In this document: piece by piece, positions 18,357-27,162 of the stretch
How the letters are laid out: the number at the start of each line of letters is the position of its first letter
How positions within the stretch are numbered: the first letter of the stretch is position 1
Assembly (NCBI RefSeq): GCF_001757995.1
Contig: NZ_LXLV01000027.1
Coordinates: forward strand, 33,319-97,318
Length of the DNA stretch: 64,000 nt
From: Bacillus mycoides
GTDB lineage: Bacteria > Bacillota > Bacilli > Bacillales > Bacillaceae_G
Direction: 5' to 3'
The notes under the pieces: model-generated
The model's database searches: none
Seen by the model: the letters and a program-made list of their open reading frames with translations, nothing else
Told to the model about the DNA's origin: nothing
Translations under genes and position numbers: made by a program

Positions 18357-18815
18357 ATTAATATAAAGCGTATATCAAGTCATTATATATAGCACTTACA
18401 TATAAAGCGTGTAAGTATTAAAGTAGGCTGAGATGTTGATATATAAACACAAATTTATACGACGTATATGTACGATGTATGTTGTATATGTCAATTATAA
18501 GTTTCATGTAATTAACAATACCGTCTATAAAACTATAAATTCATTATTTAATTTGACATTCTTTTGAATAATCCTTTATAAAAAATATCAAATCACAAAC
18601 ATTTTAAGTTAAAGAACTTCACAAATTATCCATACGCTTTATCTATAAACTGTATTTATAAGCCCTATTTATAAGCTGTATATATAAACCTTTAAAAACA
18701 AAGGTTTTGTAGTTTATATATCAATTTCATATTAACATATTTAACACATTTTATTTATACACAGCTCACATATACAGTCTATATATAAGCCGTGTATGCA
18801 AAGGGTGTATATAAT
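18357..18815. repeat. tubC: tubC-like centromere repeats
   Basis: The region upstream of tubR carries degenerate direct and inverted copies of TATATAAGCNGTGTAT: ATATAAAGCGTATAT (18361), CATATAAAGCGTGTAAG (18400), ATACGCTTTAT (18632, inverted), TTTATAAGCCCTATTTATAA (18655), TATAAGCTGTATATATAA (18670) and TATATAAGCCGTGTATG (18782). Position and repetition match TubR-binding centromeres, which also serve as the tubRZ operator. About 460 bp is covered, with a gap at 18500-18630. Confidence 0.65.
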
Positions 18816-19201
18816 ATTAAAAATCATTGCTTTTTTCATATCAAATGGTTTGATATGAACTTACTAGTTTAATAAAGAGATCTTTCTATTCATTTTTATT
18901 TATTAACATTTCTTCTACCATTTATATCTATTGATAAAGGAGATCTGTCAATGTCATGTTATAAGTTCTCTTCTTTCTTATTAACTCACATACTTGTAAA
19001 CTCAGTATTTCTAGTGTTAGGTTCTACACATTCCCTTGTTAATCTCATATGTACACCATCATTATAATTAACATGTAGAGTCATAATATTAATTAATACA
19101 ACTAAATTTATTATATTTTTATTTCAGTATAGATGTACTAATTGAATTATACATATTACTGTAATACAGCTATCAAGTTAACAAAGAAATAGATAGATCA
19201 A
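18816..19201. other. AT-rich stretch, no gene seen
   Basis: No coding frame with a ribosome site is visible. Isolated GTTAATCTCATATG (about 19038) and TTAACATGTAGAGTC words resemble the palindrome family upstream of tubY. Confidence 0.5.
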
Positions 19202-19369
19202 ATGACGATTAGTTCTGTTCCAGAAATTAGAAATGGTGTATATCCTGACAAGGAAGAGGGGGGATTGCTGACAAAATGGAAAGTTTCTCAGGATACATCA
19301 GGATGTAAAGAAATTTTAAATGGACTAATTTTGTTTAATGGAACCGACAAACCTAGCAATGGTTATTAA
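19202..19369 (+). pseudogene. Possible gene tail, 55 codons
   Basis: The frame MTISSVPEIRNGVYPDKEEG continues to LNGLILFNGTDKPSNGY. Composition is protein-like, but there is no ribosome site and no family is recognised. It is probably the 3' remnant of a longer gene, cut near 19200. Confidence 0.35.
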
Positions 19370-19384
19370 GTTTTGATTTGAAAC

Positions 19385-19444
19385 AAAGATGTACCGTTTT
19401 GGAAAGAGTTTAACTATGTATAAAAAAGATGAATCAAAATTATC
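19385..19444 (+). repeat. 20 bp-period array, three units
   Basis: Units AAAGATGTACCGTTTTGGAA, AGAGTTTAACTATGTATAAA and AAAGATGAATCAAAATTATC follow one another without gaps and are preceded by GATTTGAAAC. It lies 106 bp upstream of the orphan gene at 19550, in the same orientation. Confidence 0.6.
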
Positions 19445-19549
19445 TACACTTTGTTTTTTCTTATTACACTAACAGGAAAGTATAACTAGCTATTAAAGCT
19501 ATATGTTAATATTTAGCTGCAGAATCTTTAAATTTAGGGAGATTTAAAC

Positions 19550-19990
19550 ATGAAAATAATAAATAAAGTTTTAAGCGATTTTGCTAAAGTTAATGCAGGA
19601 CTACATGTGAGTAATTATTATGAGCTTACTCTTTTATCAGAAAATAAGCAGGAAAGTATATATAAGCTTGCAAAAATGGCTACACATGCTACTAATAATG
19701 ACACAATAGAACTCATACAGTTGAAAGAATGGAAAAAAGAATTCCTTACTTGTCAATACCCTGATGGAGAAGCATCTTGGTTTGGTACAATACCAAATGG
19801 ATATGATTTACATGGATTGACATCGAAGGAATATATAATAGAACAGTTATTGAATGAATTTAAACAAGAACTTGAAGAAGTTTATTGGGCTAAATTAGAA
19901 ACAGAAGATTATTATGCATGCTGTTATGAGGAATATATCTTTAAAACGGATAGGGGCATTTATTTTTTTAGTATGCAAGTCCACGATTAA
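19550..19990 (+). CDS. Orphan 146-aa protein, paralogue 1
   Basis: GGGAG lies ahead of the ATG. The protein is acidic and soluble, with a conserved core SWFGTIPNGYDLHGLTSKEY and C-terminus GIYFFSMQVHD. A second gene at 57802-58242 has the same length and is about 60 percent identical by eye, including DFAKVN, NDTIELIQL and the ending MQVHD. No catalytic motif is visible. The size, acidity and single-gene setting resemble immunity-type proteins of polymorphic toxin systems, but no toxin is adjacent. A 20 bp-period array precedes it. Confidence 0.75.
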   Translation: MKIINKVLSDFAKVNAGLHVSNYYELTLLSENKQESIYKLAKMATHATNNDTIELIQLKEWKKEFLTCQYPDGEASWFGTIPNGYDLHGLTSKEYIIEQLLNEFKQELEEVYWAKLETEDYYACCYEEYIFKTDRGIYFFSMQVHD

Positions 19991-20028
19991 AAACATGAAA
20001 ACATTGCACCATTTGGTTAAAAAGGTAT

Positions 20029-20341
20029 CTAGATGAAAAAGATGATGAGGGGCTGTATTCGTCGTGCTTTCACGGCTAAATATTCCGAGTTTCTCCGCAA
20101 TAATATTTTCAAGTGCCATAGCTTTGCGCGAAAATTTTCTTTTGATACGAAGGTTCTTCTGGAATGAGTCGCTAAAGAAATCACTGGGGCAAACACGATA
20201 CAGATTATAGATAGCATCGGCGAAACACTTCGTGAAAAATGAAGAAATGCTAAGAGAAATAGAGAAAAAAGCGGGTGCATTTTTCGGTAAGAAAAACTTT
20301 AAAACGAGCCTTATGCAATCTATTACCAAGCTTACTATTCA
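20029..20341 (+). pseudogene. Decayed coding segment, unrecognised
   Basis: Plus-strand codons give MKKMMRGCIRRAFTAKYSEF then FKCHSFARKFSFDTKVLLE, stop, VAKEITGANTIQIIDSIGET and further stops. GC content and codon use differ from the flanks, so this is likely a broken foreign gene. A hairpin (AAATGTCGAA with TTCGACATTT) at 20370-20404 follows. Minus-strand frames here are not convincing. Confidence 0.35.
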
Positions 20342-20369
20342 ATAGGAAAAAATGCCTGTCACTCCCTGA

Positions 20370-20404
20370 GAAATGTCGAAGCTGCAAGATTCATTCGACA
20401 TTTC
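20370..20404 (-). terminator. Hairpin terminator of the fadR-hydroxylase unit
   Basis: GAAATGTCGAA pairs with TTCGACATTTC over 11 bp. It sits 26 bases beyond the stop of the minus-strand hydroxylase gene. The T tract is weak. Confidence 0.5.
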
Positions 20405-20429
20405 CAGGATGATGACTATGGATTATTTT

Positions 20430-21062
20430 TTATAATTCTATTTTCTGGTCACCACGTTTTTCTAGATTTTTAGCAGTTTTACTTTGGGCAACATCCTTTT
20501 GGTCTTTAAAGGTTCCCATGAGAAAATCATAGGCTGGATTCGTAACACCATACCAATAATTCTCATTTTTGAAGTGATGCCATAAATGAACTTTTTTCAT
20601 CCATCGCCCCCATGGTGATATTGGTTGAAGGGGGCGATGCGCGATATAATGCTTCCACTCATAAAATAATAAAAAGAGCATAATACCTGCAATAAATGCG
20701 TTTGTCATGACAAAGCTGGATGAAAGAAAATAAAAAATTGCTCCTGAAATTGCAATGTTTGGCACACTATACCATAAGGGTAAAAATAATAAATGTAATT
20801 CATTCGGATTTGTATGGTGGTCATAATGTAGGCGCTTAAGCATTTTTAATAAAAATGCATTCTTTGGTGGCTTTAGATGAAAAATAAACCTGTGAGTAGC
20901 GTACTCAGCTAAGGAATACATAATCATTCCCAAAATAAAAGCACCCCAAATTCCGATAGAGGTTAAATGTAAAATCATAAATCCAAAGCTAGTGAGGAAA
21001 AGACAGCTCATGATCAAAATATCAGGATAGGAAAAATATTCTTTAAAATATTTTAGTTTCAT
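20430..21062 (-). CDS. Fatty-acid-hydroxylase superfamily membrane enzyme
   Basis: A 210-residue di-iron membrane oxidase. Histidine clusters are in the superfamily order: HRFIFH near residue 52, RLHYDHHTNP near 74, HYIAHR near 138 and HLWHHFKNENYWYG near 155. Four membrane helices (about 17-50 and 99-135) surround them. Relatives hydroxylate or desaturate lipids or sterols at the membrane. It starts 21 bp after a FadR-type regulator gene, with GGAGG before the ATG, so the two form an operon that probably responds to long-chain acyl-CoA. Confidence 0.85.
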   Translation of the reverse strand: MKLKYFKEYFSYPDILIMSCLFLTSFGFMILHLTSIGIWGAFILGMIMYSLAEYATHRFIFHLKPPKNAFLLKMLKRLHYDHHTNPNELHLLFLPLWYSVPNIAISGAIFYFLSSSFVMTNAFIAGIMLFLLFYEWKHYIAHRPLQPISPWGRWMKKVHLWHHFKNENYWYGVTNPAYDFLMGTFKDQKDVAQSKTAKNLEKRGDQKIEL

Positions 21063-21083
21063 TTATCACACCTCCAGCTTTCT

Positions 21084-21767
21084 TTATTTTTTTCTATCTT
21101 TCCAGAGAGCCAAGCTTTTCTCCAATGTTGTCTTACACAATCTTTCCGCTTCAATTGCATCTCCCTTTAATGCAGCTTTTAATAAGTCGTGATAATAGTT
21201 GAAGGATAACTCACGATAATCTTTTACAGAAAAATACCTTTTTGCCATATCTACATAAATGGAATCGAAGCTATTTAAAATGAGTAGAAAGATCGGATTG
21301 GCAGCAAGCCCAGCACACCTTTTTTGCAAATCCCAATCAAATGCTGCATAGCTTTCTGCACTATCTTCAAGTTGTTCAAGATTAGCAAGGAGAGCAACCA
21401 CTTTAGGTTGATTAAACGTAACAGCATTGCGAATATAAGTCGGAGTCAACGAACTTCTAAATTCTAATAAATACATAATAAATTCATCTGTAATGGTATG
21501 ATGATTCTCAACCATATTAATAAGTGTCGTTAGATTACCATTGCTCCAATAATCATTAATAATCGATGGCATTCCTTTTCTCCCTGTTATCCATCCACTC
21601 CTTCCTAAACGTTGAAGCGCCTCACGAATAGTTGGGCGACCAACACCAAATTCTTTCGCAAGCTCTCTTTCTGGCGGTAAAGTACTTCCTACAGAATAAA
21701 CACCAGCTAATATGGATCTAATTAATTCATTCTCAATTTTATCTGAGGAGCGTTCCTTTTCTTTCAA
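21084..21767 (-). CDS. FadR-type GntR transcription regulator
   Basis: Residues 1-75 are a GntR winged helix with LPPERELAKEFGVGRPTIRE and LQRLGRSGWITGRKGMPSI. The C-terminal 150 residues keep the layout of the FadR acyl-CoA-binding domain (LLEFRSSLTPTYIRNAV, FDWDLQKRCAGLAANPIFLL, SFNYYHDLLKAALKGD, ending SLALWKDR). This matches true FadR better than the commoner FCD type. A palindrome TTGGTAATACCAA sits 43 bp before the start and is a likely self-operator. The cotranscribed hydroxylase gene suggests control by fatty-acyl-CoA. Confidence 0.85.
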   Translation of the reverse strand: MKEKERSSDKIENELIRSILAGVYSVGSTLPPERELAKEFGVGRPTIREALQRLGRSGWITGRKGMPSIINDYWSNGNLTTLINMVENHHTITDEFIMYLLEFRSSLTPTYIRNAVTFNQPKVVALLANLEQLEDSAESYAAFDWDLQKRCAGLAANPIFLLILNSFDSIYVDMAKRYFSVKDYRELSFNYYHDLLKAALKGDAIEAERLCKTTLEKSLALWKDRKK

Positions 21768-21809
21768 GCCATCTTCCCCTTTATTTTATGGTAATACATG
21801 TTAAAGATA

Positions 21810-21822
21810 TTGGTAATACCAA
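21810..21822. promoter_or_regulatory. Candidate FadR operator
   Basis: TTGGTAATACCAA is a perfect 13 bp palindrome with the TGG-N5-CCA pattern of GntR/FadR sites. A partial second copy (ATGGTAATACAT) lies at 21788-21799. Confidence 0.6.
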
Positions 21823-21899
21823 AAATTATATAACAAGTTTGAATTTTCCGTCAATAAAAAGGAGCGAATTTTTATAAATAGAATTATTGAACAAGCCTT

Positions 21900-21941
21900 A
21901 AAAAAGAGGAAACCATTTTCAAAGTGGTTTCCTCTTTTTTG
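21900..21941. terminator. Rho-independent terminator
   Basis: AAAAAAGAGGAAACCA pairs with TGGTTTCCTCTTTTTT around a short loop. It lies immediately after the stop codon of the minus-strand gene at 21943. Confidence 0.9.
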
Positions 21942-21942
21942 C

Positions 21943-23640
21943 TTACATAGACTCGATTATCATTTGTCTTTCATACCATTTGGTTAATTTATCATTAACA
22001 CTGTTTGAGATGCGTTTCATTTTCTTATTACAGAATCTTGATAGTGTAGCAGGGGATAAGCCTAACTCATCTGCTATTTCGCGCATTGTTCTATTTTGAT
22101 GCATATGTTGGTGCATAATTTTCTCTCTAATTAGCTCCTCAGTACTTACTGTACTATGAGCTATCGTATTTATAATCACATTATTTTCTTGCTTATCCGG
22201 AGTATCAATTACCTTTTTCTTTGCCAAACTCCCGATATTATCCATTAACTCTTTTGGGGGTAAAATGATGATTCCTAATTTTGAGTAATAATTCTTAAAC
22301 CAGTTCCGTTCTCCAATTCTTGATTCATCAATTTCCTCAGCGTACTCCCAATGTGAAATAACTTTTTCTTTTTCTAAATCTATTAATACATTTTCTAATT
22401 GCTCACGAATACGGTGGGGGCGTCCCTTAGCTATATTAATCCCCATAACAGACAATAGTCCTTTTTCTCCATCAATTGAATATGGTCTTTTTAAATTACT
22501 GTACTGTTGTCGAATTCTCCATTGCCAAGATAAATAGCGAATTAGTCGCTTATGGAATTTGTGTCGATAACTATTATACTCCAATGCTTTTTTAGATAAT
22601 AACGCTGTTGTGCTACTAGATCCGTATAAATACATCGACAAAAAGCTACCTGGCTTTATTCTACAAGATTCAATACCTACGTAATCATTGGTATTTTTAT
22701 CTCTCCAAAGAACTACAGAATCTAAAACGAAAAGTCTTTTAATTATTTCACGTTTCATTTCAAATTGCTCACCAGTTTCTGCACGATCATTTAAAACCAC
22801 GACTTCATTATCGTCATTTAAATAAATAAAAATACTCGCCAAAGCAGCTATACGTTGTGCAATTTTAATTTTATCTTCTGCACGATAATACTCTATACCA
22901 TTTGCTGATGCTTTTGGAATATTACACATATCTAGTACATTTTCATAGCTGAAATCAATAAAATCATCTGGAGATTTCGCTTGATTCAACCACTGTATTG
23001 TAATTGTATCTAAACAGTCTGCGGTAAGATCATCCATGTTACTAATAACACCATCGACTAGTATTGACCATCTTTCTGCTTCATTGGTGTTTACTAGCCT
23101 TAAATCTTCATCCTTGTGTGATGATAGCTGAGCAACTCCGCTTGTATTTTTAGTTTCTAATGGTAAAACAGGTACTGCTCCTACTTCATCTTCTTCAAAG
23201 TGATTCTTGGCTATACCATCTCGTAGTTGATAATATACCGCATCATTACTTACAGGATAGTAATCCTCTTGTAGATCAATTGAATGCTCTTTTAACTTTT
23301 CATCTGTTGTATTAGATATTATAGCCGTTTCAACTTCTTCAGATGTACCTCCAAATTCTTGCTCTATTATTTTATCGAGTACATTTCGAATCTCAATTTT
23401 ATATTTATCTAGATTTGCATATATGTGCAATAATGAAATCCCTTGTTCTTGTTTCTGACCTAACCAAGAGACAAGTGCTGAAAATGAAGGGGATATATTA
23501 GCTGAAGTTACTACTTTGTCATGATTTCCTTGTACTTCCTCATAATATCTATTCCACTTTTCCCATAGCTGCGTGTTCTTTTCATACATTGGAGCAGCAA
23601 GTAAAAGGGCATCGCTAAACAACACTAATACTTTCTCCAT
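21943..23640 (-). CDS. Large HTH protein beside the iteron region
   Basis: The start MEKVLVLFSDALLLAAPMYE follows AGGAGG; an in-frame extension to 23724 runs into an iteron and is rejected. The 565-residue protein has a long middle without recognised motifs and a clear C-terminal helix-turn-helix, HQNRTMREIADELGLSPATL then SRFCNKKMKRI. It is divergent from another large gene (25338-27029), with about 14 iterons between them. A replication-control or replication-initiation role is likely. Which of the two is the initiator cannot be decided from sequence. Confidence 0.6.
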   Translation of the reverse strand: MEKVLVLFSDALLLAAPMYEKNTQLWEKWNRYYEEVQGNHDKVVTSANISPSFSALVSWLGQKQEQGISLLHIYANLDKYKIEIRNVLDKIIEQEFGGTSEEVETAIISNTTDEKLKEHSIDLQEDYYPVSNDAVYYQLRDGIAKNHFEEDEVGAVPVLPLETKNTSGVAQLSSHKDEDLRLVNTNEAERWSILVDGVISNMDDLTADCLDTITIQWLNQAKSPDDFIDFSYENVLDMCNIPKASANGIEYYRAEDKIKIAQRIAALASIFIYLNDDNEVVVLNDRAETGEQFEMKREIIKRLFVLDSVVLWRDKNTNDYVGIESCRIKPGSFLSMYLYGSSSTTALLSKKALEYNSYRHKFHKRLIRYLSWQWRIRQQYSNLKRPYSIDGEKGLLSVMGINIAKGRPHRIREQLENVLIDLEKEKVISHWEYAEEIDESRIGERNWFKNYYSKLGIIILPPKELMDNIGSLAKKKVIDTPDKQENNVIINTIAHSTVSTEELIREKIMHQHMHQNRTMREIADELGLSPATLSRFCNKKMKRISNSVNDKLTKWYERQMIIESM

Positions 23641-23689
23641 ATTAAAAACCTCCTTACTAAATTCCCACCAATTAGAAATATAAATTATA

Positions 23690-25155
23690 GAACTTGAGAC
23701 GTTATAGCTATATGGTGGCAACATAGCATATAAGTTGAAACGTTATCAGAATAATCTATATCGAGAAATGATTTATCGAACAGTATTTGTCCTATCAAGT
23801 AAACATTCTTGTACTTGTATTATATAAGACTGTACTTATTTGTAAAATTACTACTTTATGCGGGAAACCCATTTGGCATTAAATAGTGTAAATCATACTT
23901 TTAAAGTGAAACGTAATTGTCCCTTTTCTTACAAATGAAATAAAACATTATAGCGATATGATAACAATTACTTTCTTACCAAGAAACATCGATGATTTGC
24001 TGGTTTCATCTAAAAAAGTATTCGTATCATTATATACAATGATACGAATACCCTTACTTTTATGAAACGTCATAGCTACATTGTGGCAAGTACTCCTTAG
24101 AACTTAAAACGTTTTAGCTTTATGGTGGCAAGTATATTCGAAACAAAAAATACCGATAAACTGTTGATTTCCACTTAACAAGCATTAACGTTATTTCTTA
24201 CTTCGACACAGATACCTCTACTTTTATGAAACCCTGTAGCTACATTGTGGCAGTTACTATTGAAAACTTGAAACGCTTTAGCTTTATGATGGCAAGTATA
24301 TCCTGAACAAGAAATACCAATGAATTTTTGGATTTCATTTAACAAGAATTAACGTTATTCCATATATCAGCACGAATACCTCTACTTTTATGAAACCCTA
24401 TAGCTACATTATGGCAGTTACTATTGAAAACTTAAAATGCTTTAGCTTTATGATGGCAAGTATATTCTGAACAAGAAATACCAATGAATTTTTGGATTTC
24501 ATTTAACAAGAATTAACGTTATTCCATATAGCGACACGAATACCTTTACTTTTATGAAACATCATAGCTACATTGTGGCAGGTACTATTGAAAACTTGAA
24601 ACGTTATAGCTATATGTTGGCAACAACTCTTTAAATATGAAACATTAACGCACTAAAATCTGTTCATATAAAAAAAATATTTTTTATTTAAATTAGTGCT
24701 AAACATTGATATAAAGCCATTCCTTAAAAAAACTAAAAAATCCCAATGAAATGCTATAGCTATATGATGGCAACAACTTTTTTTTAAAAAAACCTATGAA
24801 TCCATATGTAACAAGGGTTTAGGTACATTTCAAGCGCAATGAAACATTGATTTCAAACATGAAACGGCATAGCTTTATGATGGCAACAATCTAAAAAAAA
24901 CATGAAACGTATATAGCTATATGATGGCAATAATCCTTTGACGTAAATTAACATGAAAAGGCTATACCACAACATTTATGAATGAATTCTACACATTATT
25001 TAGTCATTTCAAAACTTGAAACGTTATAGCTATATGGTGGCAACAACTTTTAACCCAAAGCACTAAAAAACCTATTATATCAAGGTTTAGGTGCTGTTTC
25101 ATTAATTTCAGATACGTTTCATATTCAAAATACCTTATAGCTTTATGGTGGCCAA
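23690..25155. repeat. Iteron array, candidate replication origin
   Basis: About 14 direct copies of GAAACGTTATAGCTATATGG followed by TGGCAA are present, at roughly 23698, 24069, 24109, 24231, 24272, 24395, 24437, 24559, 24601, 24751, 24863, 24907, 25021 and 25131. From 23990 to 24625 they come in pairs (40-42 bp apart) inside a 164 bp tandem unit repeated about four times. All face the same way. The array fills the whole region between two large divergent genes. Such iterons are typical of theta origins, where they bind Rep and control copy number; a centromere role is also possible. Confidence 0.75.
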
Positions 25156-25337
25156 AAGATTTTTTTTGTGAAACGTTGAATCCCTTGTGCCTCTAAGGAT
25201 GAGGCTGCGTTTCACATTTTTGATTTTCCTCTTAAAGAGACACATTTCACCAAGATTCGATTTGATATAATCAAAATTGAATTTTTATATCCTATTTAGG
25301 TAAAAACTGAAACTCATAATAAGAGGAGGTGAAAAAG

Positions 25338-27029
25338 ATGGCTAAACCTTTCGTTATAAAGAACAAACGTAGTTTAAATGGTGAAACAACAACTCCAGTA
25401 TTAGTAACAATTAAAGCATGGCAAAAATTAGTGGAAGCTTTAGAAGGCAAATACTATTGCTTTAAAGATACATATCTAGAAGATATCGTAAATTCAATGT
25501 CTTACGAGGAACGAATTGCAGATGAAGAAGGGTTTGTTGAAAAAGCCAAACCATCTTTTTCACTTCAAATGAAAAATCTCTTCACTAAAGCAAATGGTAG
25601 AAAGCATAAGCTATATGGTATTACTAATGCAGATCTAGAAGTATTTCTATTTCTACATAAAAAATGTAATACCTATGGTGAACTTTCTCATGTTTCCATT
25701 CACATGCTTTGGGAGGACTACAAAAACTATAAAGAAGCATTTTCACATATTCATCATTCACAATTCTATGTTGCGTTGAAAAAGCTTAGCTTACACAACA
25801 TCATTGAAATTGAGAATGAGTACAGTGGTAAATATAAAATTACATTAACTGATTTTATGAACAAGGAAACGAATAAAGCGAATCCTTACACGTTTATCAG
25901 CCCAATTGTATTTACAAAAGAGTTCTTCGATTTATCCATTGCTGCTAAAAAGCTATTTATTGATATCGCAATGCAGCAAAAACGAGAAACTACTTTGAAA
26001 CGTTCACTATACAAATTTGATGAACAAGGACAACAGACTCATTTTGGCGGTATGTATCGCTTCTTACATAAGAAATACCCACATCAGATACGTTCTGTAA
26101 TGGCTGAATTAACAACTAAATCTACTGCTACTGGATCTTCTTTGTTTAAAATTTGCAAATTAGAAAAAGGGAAAAAGAATAAAAAGCAGTATACAACACT
26201 GTATTTATCTGTACACCCTGATTTCTTGTGTAATAAGGAAGTAGGGGAAGAGTATCGCGATCCATTTACACCAAGACTTACATATAAACGTAAAGCTAAG
26301 CTCATTGAAGAATCGTTAGTTGAAATGAATATTGCAGAATTTACAAAAGATATAAACCAATTTGTAAATGTCTTAAAACATTCCTGTCATCGTCAAATCC
26401 GCCAAGTGATTCGTGGATTACGCGAAATGATTGATAGACAAGAGGGTTTCCCTAAAAATCTTGTTTATACACTAAGCAAATTATTAAAGCAGTCTTCTCA
26501 ATATCGCGTATTAGATACGGCTGCTAAAACAGGTATTTATTCTCTGATTACACATAATGTACCGAAAGAAAAGCAAGAAGATGCGTTATTTAAATTTGGT
26601 ACTCACTTTGCTATATATTCATTGCAAAATGTTAAGAAGTTATTCTGTAAAGCGCATGACCTTCTTCATGCTACATATGCGGTTCCTGTGACTGAAGAAG
26701 CATACCATCGTAATTATATGCAGTATCAAGAAGAAACACTATTTAGGAAGTATGCTTTTGAGCAAGGCGTAAATGTTAACGCATATATTGCATTAGAAAT
26801 TAAAATTCGTGAATTATTAAAATCTCATGGCCATAAAGAACATCATATTCCAAGTGATATTCGCGAACTGTTCATTGAAAAAATAGATAGATTGCCTAAG
26901 GAAAAAATCCGCGTAATTGAAGTTCCTAAAGACTTTAATTTAATCGATTTTCTTCATTCCTTAGAAGCTTATTACCGTAAAAATAGTGAAACACCATGCA
27001 CGGTAGATCAGCTGCTTCCTGCAACGTAA
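25338..27029 (+). CDS. Probable plasmid replication initiator
   Basis: ATG 25338 is chosen because AAGAGGAGG lies eight bases upstream; a GTG at 25329 is too close. The 563-residue protein is basic. Residues about 80-185 (ITNADLEVFLFLHKKCNTYG, then SHIHHSQFYVALKKLSLHNI) and 190-300 look like two winged-helix units of the kind seen in RepA/RepB-type initiators. The C-terminal 200 residues are helical. The iteron array ends 180 bp upstream. No known Bacillus Rep family is matched with confidence, so the role rests mainly on context. Confidence 0.6.
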   Translation: MAKPFVIKNKRSLNGETTTPVLVTIKAWQKLVEALEGKYYCFKDTYLEDIVNSMSYEERIADEEGFVEKAKPSFSLQMKNLFTKANGRKHKLYGITNADLEVFLFLHKKCNTYGELSHVSIHMLWEDYKNYKEAFSHIHHSQFYVALKKLSLHNIIEIENEYSGKYKITLTDFMNKETNKANPYTFISPIVFTKEFFDLSIAAKKLFIDIAMQQKRETTLKRSLYKFDEQGQQTHFGGMYRFLHKKYPHQIRSVMAELTTKSTATGSSLFKICKLEKGKKNKKQYTTLYLSVHPDFLCNKEVGEEYRDPFTPRLTYKRKAKLIEESLVEMNIAEFTKDINQFVNVLKHSCHRQIRQVIRGLREMIDRQEGFPKNLVYTLSKLLKQSSQYRVLDTAAKTGIYSLITHNVPKEKQEDALFKFGTHFAIYSLQNVKKLFCKAHDLLHATYAVPVTEEAYHRNYMQYQEETLFRKYAFEQGVNVNAYIALEIKIRELLKSHGHKEHHIPSDIRELFIEKIDRLPKEKIRVIEVPKDFNLIDFLHSLEAYYRKNSETPCTVDQLLPAT

Positions 27030-27115
27030 AATTACATGCTCTCCTTTTTTGAAAAATCAAAGACGGGGGGCTATTCGTGCTGAAATTAGAAATTATTTTC
27101 CTACTATCCAAACAT

Positions 27116-27162
27116 AAAAGAGAGAGATTCTTAAATTTGAGTTAGAATACCTCTCTTTTTTT
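27116..27162 (+). terminator. Terminator downstream of the rep-like gene
   Basis: AAAAGAGAGAGATTC partly pairs with GAATACCTCTCTTTTTTT, with a 14 base loop and a T tract. Confidence 0.7.

Noticed and set aside
19895-20329. Minus-strand frames of 144 and 83 codons
   Set aside because: They overlap the end of a supported gene and a decayed segment, without ribosome sites or motifs.
23641-23724. 28-codon extension of the minus-strand iteron-side gene
   Set aside because: It covers an iteron and lacks a ribosome site, while the ATG at 23640 has AGGAGG.
23990-24625. 164 bp tandem repeats as a CRISPR array
   Set aside because: Repeat units are long, the intervening sequence is conserved rather than unique, and no cas genes are present.
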